Assembly (NCBI GenBank): GCA_914767715.1
Contig: OU612065.1
Coordinates: 32,302,001 to 32,366,000 of the forward strand
Direction of reading: 5' to 3'
DNA length: 64,000 bases
Origin: Membranipora membranacea
Taxonomy: Eukaryota > Bryozoa > Gymnolaemata > Cheilostomatida > Membraniporidae
The translations under genes and the position numbers were made by a program. Under the pieces are notes generated by a model. The model saw nothing but the letters and a program-made list of their open reading frames with translations, ran no database searches and had not been told where the DNA came from. Below are positions 49,301-61,300 of this stretch, in pieces (position 1 is the first letter of the stretch; the number at the start of each line of letters is the position of its first letter).

Positions 49301-52300
49301 CCTGATGTGAACAGGATAATCAATATCAGGGAATCCCTCAGCATTTCTGTGTCAGGTCAGTCAAGTTGGACTGCGATTCAAAGTGTTTCCGGTGAAATGC
49401 CTCTCCTCCTTGGTTCAGCTTGCATCCAAAACTGCAACGTCATTGCAGGTGTCATTTCACATGAGCTCCACTCTGAATTTTCATACTTTCACTTTACGAT
49501 CCTGGTATTTGACATTTATACCATCCTTATCACCTGACTTTAGTGTGCAAATTGGTTTGATGTTTGATGCAAAATGTTTTGTGCCATCAAGGCACTGTTT
49601 AGGTTTATTGCCAGCCAACTGAGAGTACTCTATTTATCCCCAAACGATATCTATAATAAGAATTTTAATCACTAGTCAGCAGTTTCAGATAGTATTACAT
49701 ATAAAGGTGCCTTTGAGTCCTTGCAGCCTAGATACCTTTGAGTCTGAGCAGCCTAGATTTAACTGAATCTGGTTTGAGAGAACAAAGCTCTTTCAACAGC
49801 TGCTGTAAAAAGCAGGTAATGCCAAACTATCCTCTTATTATAATGTTCTATTTTTCAGATATTTAAGATACTGCAGGCCCCGTTTCAGGACCATGGAGAT
49901 GGACCTATGCTGCGTATGGAGGAGTTAGCCGATCAGAGACACAGGCCATTCAGACATATATGTCAGCTTTGTTATCGTGTACTCAAACTGTCTCAGGTAT
50001 ACCCGACAACTACTGCTTGTCAGATCTGTGATCATATGTTATCTTCATTTGCATGCTAATGAGATACGTTCATGTTATCCTGACATTATTGATACAAGTT
50101 TGTGCATCAGCGTTGACGGTGACTTAATATCACTGCATATTCGTGTACATCATATGGTTCCAAACCTACAACTATATACCCTCTGTGTTTTGCTACTCAC
50201 TGCCATGCACTTGCTGCTGTAGGAGCCGTGGGTTTGAGTCCCACTTGGGAAGCTTTCAAGTTTTATTGGTCCGGCTCTCAGCTGTATAGCTCCTCCGTTT
50301 TACTAGACTGTAGCACAAGTATTACAATTTCATTCTATATTACACACATGTATTACTTTTTTTTCTCGTTAAGTCATAGATAGAAAATGTTGTATTTGTC
50401 AGGTGGGCTACAGGAAGAACCAGGAGACGATAGCTAAGTGGTTTCCGTTTATGCAGAAGCAGATCGGTTACGACGTTCTCGCTGAGGACACTATAACCGC
50501 TCTACTTCACGATAATCGTAAACTTCTGGAGAAACATATCACCGCATCTGAGATTGAGACTTTTGTTAACTTGGTGCGCAAGAACCGAGAGTGCAGGTAA
50601 GCTGTCTCTCTGTGTCATGTTTTCTCACATAACAGAGCCACTCTTCTGTGTGGGTGGATGAGCGGAGGCCGGAGAACGCTCACCACGAGTAGCACAAACC
50701 AAACCCTTTACTAAGATTTATAATGGCCACCCACGGGAAATAAAACAACTGCAGTAATGTAGATCAGTACTGCCCCCACATCCTCCCAAAGAGAGTAAGA
50801 TTATCCAAAACCCCCTCGATGGAGTCAGTGTGTCACATGCCCTCCAAGATGGAGTTAATAAATCCCTTCCAAAGACAATATGTCCCAACCAATATCTGAG
50901 CCATATTTGATGATGCTGTATACAGTTACTAATAATGTTGTTGATGTTATTGTTGCAGGTTTTTGGAGTACTTATCAGACCTGTGTGTGTCTAACAATCA
51001 GGCGATCCCGATCACTCAGGAGCTAATATGTAAATCAGTACTTAGTGAGAAGAACGCAGACATCCTCATCAAGACTGAGTAACTGACTCATAAACAAATA
51101 TTATAAACGTGACATGATCTATAAAATTTATGAATTCACAGTCAGCTATTGTTGGTTTAAGCAATGGTGATGCAATTGTTTATGTGATTATTGATGTTAA
51201 TGTTAAGGTGAACATTGATGTGATTGTTGTTGCAATTGTTATGTGATTGTTGATGCGATTGGTATTGTTGCTGTGATTGTTGCTGTGGTTGTTGATATTA
51301 TTGTTGATGTGATTGTTGATATGATGGTTGACGGGATGGTTGTTGATAACAGTGATTGTTGATGTGATTATTTTTGTCATTGTTGTTAGATTGGTGAAGA
51401 CAGAGGTAGAAGTAGAGATGGAGATAGAAGGAGAAGGTGATGAGTCACCTCAGACAGTGATCACCACAGAAGAGGATGAGGAAGTCGTGCTCTACTGGCA
51501 CAACGGCGCCAGAAGTAAACCTATCAGAGACTTAGCTGCCGGGTATCAGGAAGGTAATACTGAGGATAAGGCCACTCTAGACTACTACAGGTATGTCATG
51601 CTGTCGATCAGCGAATACACCCAACACACTATATCTATGAGATAAATCATATACCAGTTTAATAACATTGGTTTGTCTTTCAAATAACTTAATCGCGAAT
51701 TCGAATATCCACTAAGGCGATTATATCAGATTTGACAATCGTAGAATGAGCAAATCTCTCTGCTAAGTCAGGATGGAATGTGCTGGAATATTGTTATAAA
51801 GTCCCCCATGTATCGTTCTTACTTATCACATTTTTCCTCACCATTTCTCTTATTGATTTAGCTCACCACTTATCCCACAGCTTATCAGGTATAGTATCTG
51901 TGATACTGATCCTTTTTTTGTAGATACCAGTTAGATTTATTCTCTCACATGTGCCTGGACAGACAGTATCTAGCTATAAACACGTTACAGCTGAATATCG
52001 ATCTCATTCTCAAATGTGTGTCTGATGATGGTCTGCCGTATGAACTACGAGCGGCATTCTGCAGGTATGACTTACCCTTTCAGAAAACTTATCTCAAAAA
52101 ACTGTGAGAAAACTCATATACAAAAGCAACCAGGGAGAGAGTTGATACTTTGCACGTTTGCTTGTATTAATTGTTACCTAACCTGGACACGTATGTATTA
52201 TGTTTTTGCAACCTATGTGTCACTCAATCAAGCAACCAAAGAGTTTCCAACCCATGTACATAAAAATTTCTAAACCAAAACGTAGTAATGTTCGCCATGT

Positions 52301-55300
52301 TATATATCGACTCATCAACTTTTCACTTTCGACAATATTTTGTAATAGCAGGTTACAGTAATATACATGTGTTTGATACGGATTGTATAGTTTGCTTACA
52401 ATTATGTTATCTGATTTAACTTTCAGATTGATGTTACACATGCACGTGGACAGAGACCCTCAGGAGAATGTGACTCCTGTCAAATATGCCAGACTGTGGA
52501 GCGAGATACCTACTCATATCTCTATAGAGGAGTAAGTCACACATTACTTACTATATAAGTTACTGTCACTCTGAGAGAGCGGTGTAGTGGCCTCTACAAA
52601 TCGTTTGTTGTCCTCTATAATAGTATTTTGAATCATCAATAGAGCAGTGATCACCCATACCAGCCCTCCGTTGAGAAACAGGTTTGTTGAGGTGTTTTGA
52701 CACACAATGTAACTTCATCTAGGACTCATCTATTGGGCAACTCGGAAACCACTGCTTTATGGGATATTCTACCTGTCTCAGAAGCAAAGAGCAATCAAGA
52801 ATAACTAAGTACTCAAGTATGACTACGTATTATTAAGAAGATCTTAGTAGGTTTTTCACTCCTGTTTTATGAAGTTTCACTTTACTTATTACACATTGCA
52901 GTTACGAGGCAACAGTTAATCGTGACCCGATCAAAGACGAAGTGAAGCTCAAGTTTTCTTCAACACTTCAGTTTGTGGAGGAATACCTGAGTAATGTGGT
53001 CGACAGATCATGGAGCTTCGCTGACAAGGAGCAAAATAAACTCACCTATGAAGTGAGTATGAACCCTGAGATATGTAGTGGAGGTGTGGTTGACAGATGT
53101 CTTAAAATACGCATTACACAAGTTTATTCAATGGCTGAACTTTACCCGAGATGTAATCTGTCCCTCATTCGTTGCTCACGCCACACTCTATTGTTCTATT
53201 GGCTGGTAATGATTTATGTTGCTTGAATGTCATCGCGTACAGCCAAAACAACGCTGAAAATACATTTTTTTTGGACATTGAATGATACAGATTTCCCAAT
53301 ACATGCGGTGTTTCTATTTCTGTACTTTGTACGTATTTCCAGGTGGTTCAGCTGTGTCGTAATCTTATATACTTTGGATTTTATGGATTCAGTGATTTGT
53401 TACGGCTGACTAAGACATTGTTAGCTATATTAGACTGTGTACCCGATCATCATGTAAACAGGCTGGGTGTGGCTAAAGTCAACACTGCAGGTAAGATCTG
53501 AAAACAATCACTTAGACCCGTAACACTGTATCAACTGTTGACACCGTGTGACACCGTTACAGTGTCGCACTGTTGTTGTGTTACAGTGTGACATTGTCAT
53601 GGTGTAACACTGTATCAATGTAACAGTGTGACACTGTAGCAACTGTAACATTACTGCTTCTCGCTTTTGCAGTGTTACGGTGTCACACAGTTGCAGTGTT
53701 GCTGTGTTGAAGTGTCACACTGTAATGGTGTAACATTGTGACAATGTAATTGTGTGACACTATAACACACAATACTGTAACACAGTTACAGTGTTACAGA
53801 GTTAAGTAATCAAAAGTTTGAGACAAGCTTGAAGTTCTAAATTGCAGTCATCCCTGATGAATAACATGATCTAAGTGCTGCATTATGTTACACAGTTGAG
53901 CTTGTATTTGCATCCCATCATCCCTTAGAGTGATATTTGAGTACTTGTCATACTTTTAAGTTGTTTGATTATTATCCATCCTCATCATGTTGAATATTGT
54001 ATACTGCATCAACCCATGGCTAGTGTCCCTTACTCTTGCTATCCCAACAAAGATGGTCACCATGTTATGCAATGATGATGGAGATTTGTAACTTTGAGGT
54101 TGGAAAGTTATCTTGTACTGTGCGTGTATTTTTGCAAGCAAATCCAACTCAAGAATCTTGATTGTAAACATTCTATCCGGCTATCATATTTCGGTATCTT
54201 TGATTGACTAAAATGGACCACATGACACTGCGCTGAAAATGCACTCAGTACTAAAGTGCATCTGTTTGCCTAGCTACATTCAAGCCCATGTGTATAATCA
54301 GCCGAAAAACAGGTTGATTCAATACACCAAAGGAAGTTGGCTACTAAAAATGTCTTATGGGCTTATATATATATATGAAAAAGAATCTGTGCATACGGAT
54401 GTATATATATATATATATGTATATACATTCATATGCACAGATTCTTTTTCATCGTGTCTTACGCATTTGTTTTGAAGCTATTCTCCTTACCATGATTTTG
54501 TGTGTATTTCCGAGCACTGCAGTTTGTTATCTAAGTTGCATGGTGAGAGTGAGTGAGTGTGTTATGTGTTTGCTTGTGTTTGTTCAGGTAAAGGCTCCAT
54601 GTTGAAGTCTCTCGGTGGAGTCTCCTCCGTACTGACTCACATCATACTAGCTACCTCTCCTCATTCTTCAGGAGGAGTGAGCAAGGAAACCAGCAAGAAG
54701 AAATCCAATAAAGAAGATGCGATCGTCATGGATACCAAACTCAAGGTCATTGAGATACTCCAGGTTAGTCAAATCTAGAGTTTGTCAACAGACACTAACA
54801 CTCTGGCAGTTCAGCATCCCTAATTCTATATTATTTGCACAATCTTCACTCCATAGATGAATCATTGAACAGAACAGTTGATTTGAAGCTGATTAAGGAA
54901 CATCAGTCTGTATATTGTGAATTTTTTTTGCCAGGGTTTCCAGGTGGCATCTCATTGCAAGCTATATTTGTTGACTCCAATTGAAGCTACCTTCTCTTGC
55001 CACTATTAAAATGATTGTAATTATTTCAGTTCATTCTGGACGTACGACTGGACTACCGAATCTCTTGTCTACTCTCTATATTTAAACGAGAGTTTGACCA
55101 GAGCATAGCCCAACAAATTGCAACTGGTAACTCTCCATAAAGCTCTCAAACTACAGGCGTGATCAAAACTGTCCCACAATGCAATGTACTGGATTTTCCA
55201 AATGCAAAGGAATTTCCACAGAGTTGCATTTTGGGATGCTTTCTATCATTCCCATTAAACCCACTTCTCGTTTCTCACATAAACTAACATTAATGCACCT

Positions 55301-58300
55301 CAACACCTTTTCTGTACCTTTCAAATTCACTTTCTGTGAAGTACACAATAGAATCTATCCCTTGTATGTGTATACTTTACCCACCCTCGCTAGTGTGCTA
55401 GCTGACAATACATCAAGCTGTTTAGTCTAGGCGATTAGTATTTCCTTTCTGTCCCTGTTATTTACAAACAATGCACTAATAGATGTAGAACCTCACCCTG
55501 TTTTAAGACCCTGGCTGTCTTTTCACATGTATCTAGTTATGTCTGGAATCTGGTGAACAACGTATTTCCTGGTTCGGGTGCTTAGACTTTGATTTTGGTC
55601 GCTCTTAATGTATACTATAGGTAAAATATGGGCCATAAATTAAACACGATGACTTCATGTTTCATTTATGTACCCAGTAAACAGTATATATAGTATAACA
55701 CTCTCAATACTACATCAGTTATTGTAATTAATTTGGGAGTTTATCTCAAACCTTCATTCATTGTGTTTCGAGGCTTATTAGTATTTATCTTCACTTTCTG
55801 CGTTATCTTTTGCCCTTGAAAGTTCAGAATATGTAGCGAAACTAGTACCCACTTCTTTTGCAACATGTATTTTCCCTACACATTCAACAATAGATTGCAG
55901 CGTGTTGAAAGCAATGACTTACGGGCTCATAAATCTGTTTATTTCAGTTTATTTGGGATGCAAAGCAGGATTATCTCATTGCAAGGGTTTTGAGTCTATA
56001 TAAGCGACAACTTATTGCTGTTAACCCACAAGGATTATACGAAAACAGTACGTGCGAATGAAGCTCGCTGGCATTGACTGCGCTCAAATATGGCTCCAAG
56101 TTTCTATAGCTGATTAGCTTTTTTGCCTGAACATGACAACTCTTATGGATTGTGTACAGCAGAATTACTAACGTTGTCCATAGATGCCTTTCAGCATAGC
56201 AGTTCATTCATAACATTGATCCATCACTTCCTAAATTCCACATTATATCTATCAATGCTTTGTTTTGCATCCTGAGATAAGGCCGGATGAACTTTGCTTC
56301 TTCAGATTTTGTTTATTTGTGGGGTTCTAATGGATCCAGTTAAAACCGATCTTGCGAAATTAATACGGAGCCTATCCATTTTTATGTATATTTAGGCAAA
56401 GGTACTGGTACATGAATCTATCCTTGTCTTAAACGCTCTTTTGTCTCCTATTTGCACCTGGTTGCGGTTTGTGCTGCTATGTTTTATGTCAGCTGATCAC
56501 TTGTCCTGGGTGTTAGGCTTCTTTTATAGATCTCATTAACAAACCGTTTAAATTGATTGCTATATCTCTGTTAAGTCCTGTTGAACCTTGTAGAGCATGA
56601 ACTATTCAAATGCTAGATAGCAGTAGACATGACATGAACATAATATTTGAATTTGAGAACATACATTTATTTCAACTTCACACTGTAGTTACGTTTTTCA
56701 TTATAAATATCCATCCTGTGTCTAGTCGGTAGTTCTTGTCATTGCTTCTATGACTCTGACCTAGCTGTAACTGTAAAGAAGCCTAAATGTATGATATTTC
56801 TTTTAAGGCATTGATCTACCAAATATCCAACTGCAAGCCGAGGCTATATTCGAGGGAAGGTCAGTCACTAGCAAGCATACCCACAATATAATGTTATTGT
56901 GTCCATAAATATCACAATAGATGACTTGAGCGCAGCAGACAGCTACTCATGTGTCAATCTGTTTGATTTGTTATAATTTTAATTTGGATCTTCTCGATTT
57001 TCATTGTAATATCTATTCATCATACACAAAGACATTAACTTAAATTATTCAATACAAAATGTTATATATATATATATTCACATACATGTAAATATAATTA
57101 TATTATTTGTCTTATGTATTATGTAGTGAGCCATCATCTGACCTTGACCTGGATGGTCAGGGAGGGAAGATGTTCCTCAGAGTTCTACTGAACCTCGTCA
57201 TGCATAACTACCCATCTCTGGTGTCAGGCGCTCTCAAACTCCTCTTTAGACACTTCAGTCAACGTCAAGAAGTTCTCAATGCCTTCAAACAGGTAATATA
57301 TAATATAAATACTACCTCATACCTTATACACATACCTATATACATAATATATATACTACCTAATACTTAATACACACACTAACTATATACATGAGTAAAA
57401 CCAAGTAATACACTTGACGCACTGACACAGTTTTGTAAGGTAGTAAGGGAGTTCATTTATAACGATTTGCCATCATTTGTTTGGCTTTCCACTGATGGGT
57501 GTTTGACAACTTGTCTTTGCTTTACTTATAAAGCCGCAGAAAATTGATGTCATGAAATCGACCTAGAAGAATGCTTTCAACCTTCACAATGCCGAAATAA
57601 TAAAATAACCTGACCGAATTGCAGAAACAAGTCAGTATGTAAAGTCAGTAAAGTTCTCTTCTCTGCCAAGCGGTTGGGAGTTGCATTCTCACTAATACAC
57701 CCTTGTAATGTGTCCGTCTAACCCTGGTCTAACTAACTCTGTGGCTGTGTAATTATTATAGGTGCAGCTGCTAATCTCTAATAATGACGTAGAGAACTAC
57801 AAACAGATCAAAGCCGATCTGGATGATTTACGTAACATAGTGGAGAAATCTGAGCTGTGGGTATACAAGGATAAGTCTGATGATGATCTAGTCGACCATG
57901 TTAAGAAGGTACTTCTACTGTTTGATACTGCTGTACCTATAAATAAACAAAGTGTATAATAGGGTCTCATGATGTAACTTGGGTAAGGAGGGCCCGATCA
58001 ACTTTCTACAGCTATTTCCAAATGTGAAAATTTGGATTGGCCATGGTTTGCAGGTAAATCAGCATGGGCATATATCTTCATGATGCCGGCTAATCTTTTT
58101 TTTTTTATACTTTCTAGTTATGTGTCTGTATGTAAGATGCAAATATCAGGCTGTGTCAGTAAAAGCTGTATGATCTTGAACTACTTCTATGGTTTATAAA
58201 TCATACATATATGAAAACATTTTAACCGTTGCAAATTTTCAAGGCAAAGAAATTTTCAAATGTAGTCTCATCAAGATATGTTTGTTGCACAAACGAGCCT

Positions 58301-61300
58301 GATATTGCGCCTCTCGATACTCGGCAGCAGTGAGAATATATGTGATATGACCTTGACATGTGTCACCTGACTTGATGTGATGAGGCCCTTGTCATGTCGC
58401 CGTTAGTTTGTATTTGATGCCTTGTTTTGAGGATGAGAAGAAGGACAAATCCAAGGATAATCGGCGTCATCCTTACCTTGTCAGAAACAACAGCTCGGCT
58501 ATTGACCTGGATATCGGTCCTCCGATCGAGATCAACTCATCTAGAAACTATAAAACTATTAAGGTAACTGGTAGGCCTTTCTTAGGCTCATGCACACTGC
58601 TGTGTCTCGAAACGCTGACCAAAATACCTTCCTGTTAAAAGATGCCTAGCAAAAGGGGCAAAGCGCAGGTTTTGGGATCAAGGCAAGCTTTTGGTCGGTG
58701 GTTTTTTTGCACAAGCAGTGTATTTGAGCTTTTGTGTTAACCTTCTCATGTGAATCCTCGTGATTTCAGATTACTGCTTTTTGGTAGGTTTCTTCAGCTA
58801 ATCAAGCTCATGGGGTACTCAAGGTAATTGTATTGCATCATCCCGTGTTCAGAAGTTATGCCCACGTGACGCGAATCATCTCTTAACTACCCCGTGAATG
58901 TCCCACACTGGCGTTTTGGCTGAACACCTCTCTTTTGTTCACTGTATTCACTTATAATAGGTTATGTAGCGCGACTATGTGGCGAAACTTTGAAATATCT
59001 TATTGATTGGAACTTCAACTCATGGTTGATGAATGAACCGTTAAAAAAGTTGGAATTTTGATGATGTTATTGATGATTCAAGTTTTTCTGCGCGACATTA
59101 CCTGATGGAAGACTATTTAGATGTGTGTAATAAATAAAACTCAGACACGTATCATTGAGTGGATCCACAAATAATGATGACAACTCCCCGAGTGTTAGAT
59201 TAGAAGTCACATGGGTGGAGTTTGTAACACATCAAGTTTAGGCAGCCTCAACGGCCTCAAGCAAGACTCACTCATATAACAACTTATGGGAGCGTGAGGT
59301 GGATCGGACCTTTATTCTGAATTCCCATTCAGCTTAATGTATATCTCACAAGCCTTTTTTACTTCCGGTATCTGTTTAACTCTCTAAGTCCATTCTGTGA
59401 GAAGAATGGTCATTGTAAGTTGAATTTTCTCATTGGAGATAAAAGATAATCTACATCACATAGGGACTTATCAGGACACCATGGTATAACCTATCCAATT
59501 TAACACTCTATGGCCTGTTGCATGTTGTGGGTGCTGCTGTGAAATTTGGGTGTTTTCAACCTATTAACAACTCCTAGCATTTTGTGATCATTCACTGGTC
59601 GAGGAGAACAACTTCATTGGTCAGCTAGGTATGTTTTATCTTGGCACAATAGGAAGATCATCATTTTAATGATGAAGATAGCTTGTCAATAAATGTTTAA
59701 AAAGAAAAATGTACACATTATTCTGTCATATCCTTTCTTGGTTTCCTTTTTAAATCTAATGATGTATTACAGACAGTACTGCAGCGCCTAACTAACCTGT
59801 GTGCGGCTCGTACATCTAAAGGTCATGTGATCAAACCTCTCAAACATGAGCAGAGGCTTCTCAGAAATATGGGAGCTCATCAGATTGTCCTGGAGCTCTT
59901 ACAGATCCCTTATGAGAAGGTTAGATAACCATTATTTAACTTTGACTCCCATCTGAAAGTTTGATATCGGTTTGAGATCAGAGAAACCCAACTGTTTATA
60001 TTGTTCAAAGACTACACACAGACCCAAAATTTTAAATCAGGTTGCAAGAAGAGCTTTGAATGTTATACTGTTATCACCTTGTATTGCATTACTTCAGTGA
60101 AACTAGCTGGCTGACCATAAAATGATTTGACAAATGATAGTAGCACAATAGTGTCTGACAAAGTTTGTTGCTCATACTTGTCAACAGAGCCGTACTTGCT
60201 ATACCAGTCAAAAGAATTAAAATTGACCTAGCCATATAAATATTGGTATTGGCAATTCTTTACAAATATTCTATGTTTGGCTGCTATCAAAGTCGAGAAT
60301 CCAGATACAGTCCACTTCACTAGTTCAAACCTCTTTGGCCACCAAATTTGGTCCTGAAACAAACAAAGTTGAAATTATATGACTTGAGAATGCATTGAGA
60401 CTTGGATGAAGGGACAAAATTATGTGTCTGAATTTAACAAGATTTCTAAATTATTCGTCGGTGCAGGGGGATTCTCCCTGGTCAGTGTTTTATCCGCCGG
60501 TGTGTCAGTGAGAGTGTTTGATTTTTTCCTACAGAAGAAGGATACTCGGATGCATGAGCTGATGAGACTGGCTCATGAGTTCCTTCAGTGCTTCTGTCTA
60601 GGTAACAAAAATAATCAGACTCTACTACATAAGAATCTCGAGCTATTCCTAACACCATCTGTAAGTATATCACCTATCTCGTTTGAACAAGCATAAATTT
60701 GGCCAAAACTGCTGAACACTAGCCTTGTCATGCTGCCAAACTTTTTGTTTCTGAAAAATAAAAAAATGGCCGTGTGATAAGACTATCAGATCACGCATTG
60801 TTTAGTTATAAATGTGTTTGAATCATTGTGCAATTTAATCCACCATTGTCATTGACCTATCATGTGTTTGATGTTCCTGTGTTAGATCCATCATGTGTTT
60901 CATCAACAGCTGTGCTGTATAGCAGTTTGATCCTGATGATGTATCTGTTTGACTCAGATTTAAATTGAATTTGTTCGGATTCCAAAAATTTGGAAGGAGC
61001 TGCTTGCTAATACCATTTAATTATATTAAACACTTTCCATGCCTATATACCAACTGACTGTCCGCTTGTTCACAATGCGACCAGAGTAAACATTTCTGGT
61101 AATGTTTGCAGATGAGTTATTTTTAAGGTGATCATTTTGTTGTGCTTGGTTGTAGCCATAAAAATAAACATATTTAGCGTTTGTATGTTTAACAACATAT
61201 AGTGTTGAGTAGTTCTTCGCCAATAAGAATAGTCATAAATATTGTTTTACTATTATTTGATCCTTGGCTCTTCATATTTCCCTCCATGATACGGTCACTC

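Noticed and set aside
53100-53340. Open frames continuing past ITPR exon 18
   Set aside because: They read through the donor into the intron; the exon 18-19 junction is fixed by family alignment and phase.
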